37,090 nt of DNA from an uncultured Pelagibacteraceae bacterium (GTDB lineage: Bacteria; Pseudomonadota; Alphaproteobacteria; Pelagibacterales; Pelagibacteraceae): assembly GCA_902604565.1 (NCBI GenBank), contig CACKZF010000008.1, positions 1 through 37,090 of the forward strand, in the 5' to 3' direction. The notes under the pieces were generated by a model that was not told the DNA's origin, ran no database searches, and was given only the letters and a program-made list of their open reading frames with translations. Of the stretch, positions 9,149 to 15,905 are shown one piece after another. The position numbers and the translations under genes are program-made. How positions within the stretch are numbered: position 1 is the stretch's first letter; each line of letters opens with the position of its first letter.

Positions 9149-10076
9149 TTTCAAAAGCCTCCATAAGTTCATTCCACTCTCTTTTTGAAAGTCCAGATTT
9201 CTCTAAATTTATATCTTCACCTTTTAATAATTTTTGAATTATAACTTTTCCTTTAGCAGAAACCTCCGTGCCACCCACTCTATAATCCATGAATGCATCG
9301 TATGTAATAGGAACCCATCTCTTTAGCGTATCTAACATTATATCCGCATAAACTCTAATTTCATATTGAGCATGATGATCAGCACGTAATCTTAAAAAAT
9401 TCATTAGGTTTAAAAGATCAGTTTTCCAGTACCACTGTGTATAAGTATTTAAAGTTAGGTTCATTCTAGCTAACTCTCTAGCTAATCCTTTTTTATTTTC
9501 ATCAATTGTAGACCCATCAAATTTTTGATTAAGCATAGTTTCATAATTATCATATGTTCTTTCAGCGTCATTTTTTAAAAGTTCCAAAACTTCCTTTGCT
9601 TGCTCTCCTTCAATCACATCTCCTCTACCTTGTCTGTTTGCAATTGATTGAGCTGCTAAATTTTGTGGATCAGGTAAATAAAATTCTTTGTCTAAAATAG
9701 AATATCTTGCAGAGTATTCATTAACGTTTGCTGTACGGTGTCTAATCCATTGTCTTGCTATAAATATTGGCAATTTTACATGATATTTGATTTCACACAT
9801 TTCGAATGGAGTACTATGCCAATGACGCATAAGATATTTTATTAGCCCGCTGTCTGTTGAAACTTGTTTAGTTCCTTTTCCATATGAAACTCTTGCGGAC
9901 TGCACGATTGAGCTATCATCTCCCATATAATCTATTACTCTGATAAAGCCATGGTCTAAAGCTGGTATTGCCTCATATAATATTTTTTCTAATTCAGGTG
10001 CGGTAACTCTTTTAGTTGTAGTTTCCTGTGACTGTTGTTCTTTTATATCGTTTATTTGTTCTTTAGTAAGTTTCAT
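9129..10076 (-). CDS. thyX: Flavin-dependent thymidylate synthase ThyX
   Basis: Makes dTMP from dUMP with methylene-tetrahydrofolate, FAD and NADPH, releasing tetrahydrofolate and so needing no dihydrofolate reductase for recycling. The 315-residue protein contains the diagnostic ThyX motif RHRx7S as [11 protein letters not shown] at residues 112-122, extended to SARYS. RQWIRHR precedes it, and a C-terminal [15 protein letters not shown] segment corresponds to the dUMP/FAD-binding end of the fold. About 25 N-terminal residues are charged and probably disordered. The ATG at 10076 lies about 35 nt from the divergent ssrA -10 box, so the two genes share a compact promoter region. The 3' end overlaps mrp by 20 nt. 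Confidence 0.96.
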   Translation of the reverse strand: MKLTKEQINDIKEQQSQETTTKRVTAPELEKILYEAIPALDHGFIRVIDYMGDDSSIVQSARVSYGKGTKQVSTDSGLIKYLMRHWHSTPFEMCEIKYHVKLPIFIARQWIRHRTANVNEYSARYSILDKEFYLPDPQNLAAQSIANRQGRGDVIEGEQAKEVLELLKNDAERTYDNYETMLNQKFDGSTIDENKKGLARELARMNLTLNTYTQWYWKTDLLNLMNFLRLRADHHAQYEIRVYADIMLDTLKRWVPITYDAFMDYRVGGTEVSAKGKVIIQKLLKGEDINLEKSGLSKREWNELMEAFEIKDKIV

Positions 10077-10085
10077 GAATAAATT

Positions 10086-10102
10086 ATTGAATCTCTTTCA
10101 AT
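10086..10102. repeat. Inverted repeat between thyX and ssrA
   Basis: ATTGAA and TTCAAT (6 bp each) are separated by 5 nt. The left arm overlaps the proposed ssrA -35 box and the whole element lies 10 nt upstream of the thyX start. It could be an operator acting on both divergent genes or a chance palindrome in AT-rich DNA. Confidence 0.35.
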
Positions 10103-10116
10103 TGGTTTTATATTAA
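10087..10116 (+). promoter_or_regulatory. Candidate promoter of ssrA
   Basis: TTGAAT (10087-10092), an 18-nt spacer and TATTAA (10111-10116). Transcription would start near 10122, at a perfect 5-bp hairpin GTTGG-TTTT-CCAAC (10121-10134) that would form the 5' end of the precursor. Promoter function is inferred from box similarity and position. Confidence 0.45.
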
Positions 10117-10145
10117 TAATGTTGGTTTTCCAACTATGACGATAA

Positions 10146-10200
10146 ACGAATTTCGTAATAACCATTACGGACGTGGGGGCAGTACCCACCACCTCCACCA
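10146..10200 (+). ncRNA. ssrA: tmRNA acceptor piece (3' half, encoded first)
   Basis: Contains a small ACGAA/TTCGT hairpin (10146-10156), the AATAAC strand that pairs with the coding piece, a 5-bp T stem GTGGG/CCCAC (10173-10177 and 10185-10189) closing a 7-nt loop GGCAGTA in place of the usual TTCAAAT, then CACCTCC and ACCA to 10200. The non-standard T loop is a visible oddity. Its 5' boundary is a guess; only the CCA end is firm. Confidence 0.75.
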
Positions 10201-10212
10201 TTTTCAACTTAG

Positions 10213-10377
10213 GGGGGTGAATTAGGATCGACGGGTGTCTAAAAGTTATTCTTTCGTTCGGTATAGTACCGCCGTAATGGACTAATTTATAAATGCTAAC
10301 GAAAGTTACGCACTTGCAGCTTAATTAATTTATTAATTAAGTTACGGGGTTTGGGGCACCTGGCAACAGAACGCCCC
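10213..10377 (+). ncRNA. ssrA: tmRNA coding piece (5' half, encoded second)
   Basis: Begins with the acceptor strand GGGGGTG and a D-loop-like GGATCGACGGGTGTC. Then come the GTTATT strand, a CGGTA-TAG-TACCG hairpin (10259-10271) in the position of pseudoknot 1, the tag frame, a 10-bp AT-only hairpin (10320-10341) that holds the tag stop codon, and the closing hairpin with its GCAA loop. It is separated from the acceptor CCA by about 12 nt of spacer (10201-10212) that must be excised. Confidence 0.8.
10295..10324 (+). other. tmRNA tag reading frame, peptide ANESYALAA
   Basis: Codons GCT AAC GAA AGT TAC GCA CTT GCA GCT TAA encode A-N-E-S-Y-A-L-A-A-stop. With the alanine carried by tmRNA the added tag is AANESYALAA (10 residues), ending in the ALAA degron read by ClpXP and similar to the YALAA end of the E. 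coli tag. The resume codon GCT is inferred from the tag pattern and the AT-rich run before it. Confidence 0.85.
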
Positions 10378-10390
10378 TTCCTCTTATTTT
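10353..10390 (+). terminator. 3' hairpin of ssrA with downstream T tract
   Basis: GGGGC (10353-10357) pairs with GCCCC (10373-10377) around an inner CTG-GCAA-CAG hairpin, followed by TTCCTCTTATTTTTT. The CACCTGGCAACAGAA core looks like the conserved last hairpin of alphaproteobacterial tmRNA, so it is probably both part of the RNA and the intrinsic terminator. It is the only convincing terminator-like structure in the window. Confidence 0.6.
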
Positions 10391-10431
10391 TTGCAAAACA
10401 ATATTTTTCATATAATAATCAAAAAATATAT

Positions 10432-11217
10432 ATGCTTAAATATAATCTGACTAAAAATCTCAAAATTTTTGATGAAAAGTATCTATTTAATTTAATAAAA
10501 AGAACTCTAAATTTTTTCAGAAGGTTTAATTCAAGGAAACTAAAGATTAGAAAAGTTTCAAATAATATAAATTTTTATATAGTAGACTATAATATCAAAG
10601 ACAACGATTTAACAAAACTTTCTGAAAAATATGGTTCTGACAAAGGTGGTGATTTTTTTAAAAACAAAATTTTAGGATCTAATCATACTTATACAGATTT
10701 TTACTTTGACCAATTTAAAAATATTAGATTTAAAATTTCGGATTTATTTGAATGTGGTATTGGGAGTAATAATTTAAATATAGAGAGTAATATGGGCGTC
10801 CATGGAAAGCCAGGTGCTTCCTTAAGAATGTGGAGAGATTTTTTTCCTGAAGCTAACATATATGGGGGAGACATTGATAGAGAAATTTTGTTTGAAGAGG
10901 AAAGAATACAAACATTTTATGTTGATCAAAGAAATTCTGATTTGATAAAATCAATGTGGGGAAAAATAAATAAGAAATTTGATATTATAATTGATGATGG
11001 CCTGCATTTCTTTGACGCAAATATTAATTTTTTTGAGAATTCTTTTTATAACCTTAAAAAGGGAGGTATTTACATTATCGAGGATATTAGAATTAATGAG
11101 CAAAAACTTTTCTACAATTATTTTGAAAATAATAAAAATAACGTAAAACATGTCTCTCTTAATAGTAAAGCCATTTCAGGCTCGACTAATCTAGTAATAA
11201 TTGAGAAAATTGACTAA
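10432..11217 (+). CDS. Putative class I SAM-dependent methyltransferase
   Basis: A 261-residue protein of unknown substrate. The ATG at 10432 is chosen because the in-frame upstream codons lie inside the ssrA hairpin. From that start: KLSEKYGSDKGG near residues 63-73, then FECGIGSN (106-113) in the place of motif I, GASLRMWRDFFP (128-139), a GGDID motif II-like acid (D147), DIIIDDGLHF (184-193) and GGIYIIEDI (211-219). SLRMW..FFP-x-A-x-I-Y-G-x-D followed by D-x-x-DDG is the pattern of the MycE/TylF-like sugar O-methyltransferase group, so a role in glycan or surface polysaccharide methylation is plausible but inferred. The first 60 residues are Lys/Asn/Phe-rich and not recognised. There is no operon partner; it stands alone between ssrA and tRNA-Leu, a typical place for acquired genes. 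Confidence 0.7.
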   Translation: MLKYNLTKNLKIFDEKYLFNLIKRTLNFFRRFNSRKLKIRKVSNNINFYIVDYNIKDNDLTKLSEKYGSDKGGDFFKNKILGSNHTYTDFYFDQFKNIRFKISDLFECGIGSNNLNIESNMGVHGKPGASLRMWRDFFPEANIYGGDIDREILFEEERIQTFYVDQRNSDLIKSMWGKINKKFDIIIDDGLHFFDANINFFENSFYNLKKGGIYIIEDIRINEQKLFYNYFENNKNNVKHVSLNSKAISGSTNLVIIEKID

Positions 11218-11269
11218 ATACAAAAATGAAATTTAAAAATGTCAAACTTTTTCAATATATATTTGTTTT

Positions 11270-11355
11270 TGGTGCGGCCAGAGAGATTTGAACTCTCATG
11301 GGCTGAGCCCACACGGCCCTCAACCGTGCCTGTCTACCAATTTCAGCATGACCGC
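11270..11355 (-). tRNA. tRNA-Leu (anticodon GAG)
   Basis: The minus strand folds as a class II tRNA of 86 nt with encoded CCA. The acceptor stem is GCGGTCA/TGGCCGC, the anticodon stem CACGG/CCGTG around loop TTGAGGG gives GAG (reads CUC and CUU), there is a long variable arm TGGGCTCAGCCCA, and the T loop is TTCAAAT. Discriminator base A and the long variable arm fit leucine. About 50 nt separate it from the convergent methyltransferase gene and no terminator is visible there. Confidence 0.96.
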
Positions 11356-11370
11356 ATGTTACTGTGCGTC

Positions 11371-11399
11371 AGATTAAATTAATGACAATGCTAATTCAA
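11371..11399 (-). promoter_or_regulatory. Candidate promoter of tRNA-Leu
   Basis: Minus strand TTGAAT (11394-11399), 17-nt spacer, TAATCT (11371-11376), followed by a GC-rich stretch GACGCAC of the kind found at stable-RNA start sites. The start near 11364 would give a short 5' leader for RNase P. The -10 match is modest. Confidence 0.3.
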
Positions 11400-11415
11400 G
11401 TTGATAAGTTTTGTT

Positions 11416-12405
11416 ATGGAATTCACAACCCAAGTTAAAATAGCAACAGATCCTATCTATCAGAAGGTATCAAAAACTATTCCTGAGATAGAATGGGCAA
11501 CACATGCTCCTTATATATATAAAATAAATAAACTTAAAAAAGAAAAGAACGCTGTGATTCTTGCACACAATTATCAAACTCCTGAAATTTATCATGGTAT
11601 CTCTGATTTTTCAGCAGACTCATTAGCCTTAGCAATTGAAGCTGCAAAAACTGAGGCTGATATAATTGTTATGTGCGGTGTACATTTTATGGCGGAGACT
11701 GCCAAATTAATGAGTCCAGATAAAAAAGTTTTACTTCCAGATATGAAAGCTGGTTGCTCTTTATCCGCATCTATAACTGGCAAAGATGTAAGAAACTTAA
11801 AAAAACAATATCCTGGTGTTCCAGTTGTTTCATACGTTAACACTTCTGCAGATGTTAAGGCTGAAACTGATGTTTGTTGCACATCAGCAAATGCTGTTAA
11901 AATTGTAAATTCTTTAGGTGTAAAAAAGGTAATTTTCTTACCAGACGATTATTTAGCAAAATATGTTGCTTCTCAGACTGATGTAGAAATAATTTCATGG
12001 AAGGGGACTTGCGAAGTTCATGAACAATTTAATGATGAAGAGATTAATGAAATAAGAAAAAACAATCCTGGAATTAAAATTATTGCTCATCCTGAATGTC
12101 CTCCTGATGTAATTGAAGCAAGTGATTTTGCTGGCTCAACAAGTGGAATGATTAAATATGTAAAAGATAATCAACCTGAAAAAGTTATGATGGTTACAGA
12201 ATGCTCAATGAGTGATAATGTTCAAATTGACAATCCTAATGTAGAATTTATTAGACCTTGTAACTTATGTCCTCACATGAAAAGAATTACACTGCCTAAA
12301 ATACTTGATTGTTTAGAAAACGAAACAAACGAATTAATAATAGACCACGAAACAATTGAGAGAGCTAGAAAATCAGTGGAGAGAATGGCTGAAATCGGCA
12401 GATAA
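11416..12405 (+). CDS. nadA: Quinolinate synthase
   Basis: Condenses iminoaspartate with dihydroxyacetone phosphate to quinolinate using a [4Fe-4S] cluster. The ATG at 11416 (329 residues) is preferred over an in-frame TTG at 11401. NadA signatures seen are AHNYQTPEI near residue 50, MCGVHFMAET with C87, GTCEVHEQF with C199, TECSMSDN, and CNLCPHMKRITL (C282, C285) near residue 285. C87, C199 and one of the last pair are likely cluster ligands, by analogy with characterised NadA. nadC starts 5 nt downstream, so the two form an operon. The enzyme that makes iminoaspartate (NadB or an aspartate dehydrogenase) is not in the window. Confidence 0.95.
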   Translation: MEFTTQVKIATDPIYQKVSKTIPEIEWATHAPYIYKINKLKKEKNAVILAHNYQTPEIYHGISDFSADSLALAIEAAKTEADIIVMCGVHFMAETAKLMSPDKKVLLPDMKAGCSLSASITGKDVRNLKKQYPGVPVVSYVNTSADVKAETDVCCTSANAVKIVNSLGVKKVIFLPDDYLAKYVASQTDVEIISWKGTCEVHEQFNDEEINEIRKNNPGIKIIAHPECPPDVIEASDFAGSTSGMIKYVKDNQPEKVMMVTECSMSDNVQIDNPNVEFIRPCNLCPHMKRITLPKILDCLENETNELIIDHETIERARKSVERMAEIGR

Positions 12406-12410
12406 ATTTT

Positions 12411-13247
12411 GTGCCAAAAATTCAATTAAGTAAAAATTTTATCCGATCAACCTGTAAGTTAGCTCTTAACGAGGATCTATATCCATCAGGAGATATTACA
12501 ACAAATCTATTAAATAATAATTCAATTACAAAAGCTAAACTAATAAGTAATGAAAAAGGTATTATAGGTGGATTAGAATTTGCTAAACAAACATTTAATT
12601 TATTAGACAGAAATATTAAATTTCAAATAAAAAAAAAAGAAGGATCAAAAATTAGTAAAGGATCTGTAATTGCTGTAATTGAAGGTAAAATTAAAAATAT
12701 ATTAATTGGAGAAAGAGTTGCTCTAAATTTTCTCTCTCATATATCTGGCATTGCAACTAAAACTAATAAATTTGTAAAAAAGGTAGGCAAGAAAACAAAA
12801 ATTTGTTGCACTAGAAAAACGATACCTAATCTAAGAGTTATTCAAAAATATGCCGTAAAACTAGGAGGTGGGACTAATCACAGATTTAATTTAAGTGATG
12901 AATTTTTATTTAAAGACAATCATCTAACCTCATCAAATAAATTTGAAGAAATAGTGAAAAAAGCAATTAAAAATAAAAAAAAAAGAAAAATTACTGTCGA
13001 GGTAGATACTTTGAAGCAATTTAAAAGAATTAATGGACTTAATTTTAATACAGTTCTGTTTGATAATATGAGTCCAAAAAATCTAGGGATGGCTATTAAA
13101 TATGCAAAAGGGAAATATGAGACTGAAGCCTCAGGAGGAATAACTTTAAAAAATGTAAAAAATCTAGCAGCAACAAACGTTGACAGATTATCAGTAGGTG
13201 AATTAACACATAGTATTATAGCTTTGGATTTAAAACTAGAGATTTAA
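12411..13247 (+). CDS. nadC: Nicotinate-nucleotide pyrophosphorylase (carboxylating)
   Basis: Converts quinolinate and PRPP to nicotinate mononucleotide, CO2 and PPi, the step after NadA. The 278-residue protein starts at GTG, 5 nt after the nadA stop. Family motifs are NEDLYPSGDITTNL at the N-terminus, ERVALNFLSHISGIAT, then CTRKTIPNLR and KLGGGTNHRFNLSDEFLFKDNH near residues 138-170, which hold the basic phosphate-binding residues, and EASGGITLKN near residue 240. The stop TAA overlaps the stop of convergent ppdK in a shared TTAA. A run of 10 A residues lies at 12629-12638 inside the gene. Confidence 0.95.
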   Translation: MPKIQLSKNFIRSTCKLALNEDLYPSGDITTNLLNNNSITKAKLISNEKGIIGGLEFAKQTFNLLDRNIKFQIKKKEGSKISKGSVIAVIEGKIKNILIGERVALNFLSHISGIATKTNKFVKKVGKKTKICCTRKTIPNLRVIQKYAVKLGGGTNHRFNLSDEFLFKDNHLTSSNKFEEIVKKAIKNKKKRKITVEVDTLKQFKRINGLNFNTVLFDNMSPKNLGMAIKYAKGKYETEASGGITLKNVKNLAATNVDRLSVGELTHSIIALDLKLEI

Positions 13248-15904
13248 TTTTTTCTTATTTGAGCTTGTGCTGCCGCTAATCTTGCAATTGGGACTCTGTA
13301 AGGTGAACAAGACACATAATCTAATCCAGTTTTTGCACAAAATTCAATACTTTTAGGATCTCCACCATGCTCACCACAAATTCCAAGTTTTATTTTTTTG
13401 TTTTGTTTTCTGCCTTTGTCAGTTGCAATTTTAATTAAATCTCCAACACCATCATCAATTGATACAAAAGGATCAATATCAAAAATTTTGTTCTCAATAT
13501 AATCATTAAGGAATTTACCACTATCATCTCTGCTAATTCCAAATGTAGTTTGAGTTAAATCATTTGTTCCAAAACTAAAAAATTCAGCGTGTTTAGCGAT
13601 ATCTTTTGCCTTTATTGCTGCTCTTGGCAATTCAATCATTGTTCCAACTAAAAAATCAATTTTAATTTTATTCTCATCTTGAACTTTTTTTGCAACCCTA
13701 ATGACTAAATCTTTCATAATTTTTATTTCTGCTTCTGTTGATACTAAAGGGATCATGATTTCAGGCATAGTTGATTGAATTTTTTGTTTTTTACATTCCA
13801 CTAAAGCTTCAAAAATTGCAGTACACTGCATCTCATAAATTTCGGGAAATGAAATTGCCAATCTACAACCTCTATGACCTAGCATTGGATTTTGTTCATG
13901 AAGTTCTGAAATTCTAACTTCAAGTTCTTTAATGGAAATATTTAATGAAACTGCAACATCATTAATTTCTTTACTACTTTTTGGCAAAAATTCATGTAGT
14001 GGCGGGTCAAGTAACCTTACTGTTACTGGTAGGCCTTTCATTATCCTAAATATTTCAATAAAATCTTTTTTTTGATGTGGTAATAGCTTTTTAAGTGCAT
14101 TAGATCGATCTTCTAATGTTTTTGATAATATCATTTCTCTTACTGATAAAATTCTTTCTTCTTCAAAAAACATATGTTCAGTTCTACACAAACCAATACC
14201 TTCTGCACCAAATTCTCTAGCAGTTTTGCTATCCAATGGTGTTTCCGAATTAGTTCTAATTTTTAATTCTCTAAAATCATCAGACCAACTCATTATTTTT
14301 GAGAAATCACCTGATATTTGTGGTTTAACTGTTTTTACTTCACCAATAATTATTCTGCCTGTTGAACCATCAATTGTAATTATTTCTCCCTCTTTAATTA
14401 CTTTGTTATTTGTTTTGAACAATTTATTTTCATAATCAATTTCTATTTCACTTGATCCAGAAACACATGGTCTTCCCATCCCTCTGGCAACTACTGCAGC
14501 ATGACTTGTCATGCCTCCTCTTGAGGTAAGTATTCCTTTTGCTGCGTGCATACCATGTATATCTTCTGGTGAAGTTTCTATACGAACTAATATTGTACTT
14601 TGCATCATACTATTTAGTCTTTCAGCCTCTTCGGAGGTGAAAACAACTTTTCCACTAGCAGCACCTGGTGATGCAGGTAGGCCTGACCCAATTACTTCTA
14701 AGTTTTCTTTCTCATCTAAAGTTGGATGAAGCAATGTATCTAAAGAACTAGGTTCTATTCGCAATATTGCATCTTTTTTAGTAATCAATTTTTCTTTAAC
14801 CATATCTACAGCTATTTTAACAGCAGACTTTGCTGTTCTTTTTCCAGAGCGGGTTTGAAGCATCCATAGTTTTTTTTTTTCAACGGTAAATTCAACATCC
14901 TGCATATCCTTGTAATGTTTTTCTAATTTAATTAATATATTTTTTAGTTGCTTGTATGTCTTTGGCATTGCCTCCTCCATTGACTTAAGAGTTTCTTTTG
15001 ATTCAGCTCTAGCTTTTTTTGTAATATGTTGTGGTGTTCTAGTTCCAGCAACAACATCTTCACCTTGTGCATTTATTAAATATTCACCATAAATATTTTT
15101 TGATCCATCAGATGGATTTCTAGTAAACACAACACCAGTTGCACAGTCATTTCCCATATTTCCAAAAACCATTGATTGTACATTAACTGCTGTACCCCAA
15201 TTAGACGGTATTTGATTTAATTTTCTATAGACTTTTGCTCTATGACTTTCCCAAGATAAAAAAACTGCACTTATAGCTCCTATCAGTTGTTCATTGACAT
15301 TTTGAGGAAAATCTTTTTTTGTTTTTTCTTTTACAATGTTTTTAAAGTCTTTTATTAAAGCTTCCCAGTCATACTCATCTAATTCTGTGTCTAGCAATAC
15401 TCCTTTTGTTAACTTATAGTTCTCAATTATATCCTCAAAGTGATAACCTTCGATTCCCAATACAACATTAGAATACATTTGAATAAAACGCCTATAACTA
15501 TCATTTGCAAATCTTAAATTTGAAGTTTTTTTTGCAAGTGCTATTACCGTATTATCATTAAGACCTAGATTTAAAATTGTATCCATCATACCAGGCATAG
15601 AAACTCTAGCTCCAGATCTTACAGAAACCAGAAGAGGATTTTTTATATCTCCAAATTTTTTTCCTGAGTCTTTTTCAATAAATTTTAATTCTTTATTTAT
15701 TTCATTAAGTATTTTTTTATTTAATTTTTTTTTGTTCTTATAAAACAAATCACATACCTCAGTAGATATTGTAAAACCAGGTGGTACAGGTAACCCCATT
15801 CTTCCCATCTCAGAAAGGTTTGCGCCTTTGCCACCAAGAATATTTTTTGGAAGTTTAATTTTTTTTATTTTATTTGATTTAAAATTAAATATAAATTTTT
15901 TCAT
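13244..15904 (-). CDS. ppdK: Pyruvate, phosphate dikinase
   Basis: Reversibly interconverts pyruvate, ATP and phosphate with PEP, AMP and PPi. Depending on flux it replaces pyruvate kinase or feeds gluconeogenesis. The 886-residue protein is full length: an ATP-grasp N-terminal domain (GGKGANLSEMGRMGLPVPPGF; SVRSGARVSMPGMMDT), the swivelling phosphohistidine domain with GGMTSHAAVVARGMG (H468), and a C-terminal PEP/pyruvate TIM barrel with GTNDLTQTTFGISRDD and GICGEHGGDP (catalytic cysteine near residue 843). It follows glyS by 1 nt and ends the operon. An 11-A tract (14870-14880) encodes E-K-K-K near residue 343. A gene placed behind glyQS has no obvious functional tie to it. Confidence 0.96.
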   Translation of the reverse strand: MKKFIFNFKSNKIKKIKLPKNILGGKGANLSEMGRMGLPVPPGFTISTEVCDLFYKNKKKLNKKILNEINKELKFIEKDSGKKFGDIKNPLLVSVRSGARVSMPGMMDTILNLGLNDNTVIALAKKTSNLRFANDSYRRFIQMYSNVVLGIEGYHFEDIIENYKLTKGVLLDTELDEYDWEALIKDFKNIVKEKTKKDFPQNVNEQLIGAISAVFLSWESHRAKVYRKLNQIPSNWGTAVNVQSMVFGNMGNDCATGVVFTRNPSDGSKNIYGEYLINAQGEDVVAGTRTPQHITKKARAESKETLKSMEEAMPKTYKQLKNILIKLEKHYKDMQDVEFTVEKKKLWMLQTRSGKRTAKSAVKIAVDMVKEKLITKKDAILRIEPSSLDTLLHPTLDEKENLEVIGSGLPASPGAASGKVVFTSEEAERLNSMMQSTILVRIETSPEDIHGMHAAKGILTSRGGMTSHAAVVARGMGRPCVSGSSEIEIDYENKLFKTNNKVIKEGEIITIDGSTGRIIIGEVKTVKPQISGDFSKIMSWSDDFRELKIRTNSETPLDSKTAREFGAEGIGLCRTEHMFFEEERILSVREMILSKTLEDRSNALKKLLPHQKKDFIEIFRIMKGLPVTVRLLDPPLHEFLPKSSKEINDVAVSLNISIKELEVRISELHEQNPMLGHRGCRLAISFPEIYEMQCTAIFEALVECKKQKIQSTMPEIMIPLVSTEAEIKIMKDLVIRVAKKVQDENKIKIDFLVGTMIELPRAAIKAKDIAKHAEFFSFGTNDLTQTTFGISRDDSGKFLNDYIENKIFDIDPFVSIDDGVGDLIKIATDKGRKQNKKIKLGICGEHGGDPKSIEFCAKTGLDYVSCSPYRVPIARLAAAQAQIRKN

Positions 15905-15905
15905 A

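Larger units (their letters stand above)
10121..10377 (+). ncRNA. ssrA: Two-piece (circularly permuted) tmRNA gene
   Basis: tmRNA with SmpB rescues stalled ribosomes and tags the unfinished protein for proteolysis. Here the 3' half (tRNA-like T arm ending CACCTCCACCA at 10190-10200) comes before the 5' half (GGGGGTG at 10213-10219, then a D-loop-like GGATCGACGGGTGTC), the permuted order known from alphaproteobacteria. The 7-bp acceptor stem closes between GGGGGTG and CACCTCC and keeps a G-U at the third pair, the alanyl-tRNA synthetase identity element. A helix between AATAAC (10157-10162) and GTTATT (10245-10250) also joins the pieces. The tag is at 10295-10324. The gene ends in a GC-rich hairpin and T tract. 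The exact 5' end and processing sites cannot be read from sequence; the start given is the first base of the 5' hairpin. Confidence 0.93.

Noticed and set aside
10351-10431. N-terminal extension of the methyltransferase starting at TTG
   Set aside because: The extra 27 codons are the closing hairpin and T tract of ssrA; the ATG at 10432 is a better start.
10213-11355. Genomic island with att sites between ssrA and tRNA-Leu
   Set aside because: No integrase and no repeat of the tmRNA or tRNA 3' end flanking the methyltransferase; at most a single-gene insertion.
11592-11882. 96-codon minus-strand frame inside nadA
   Set aside because: Shadow of nadA, with no recognisable motif or ribosome binding site.
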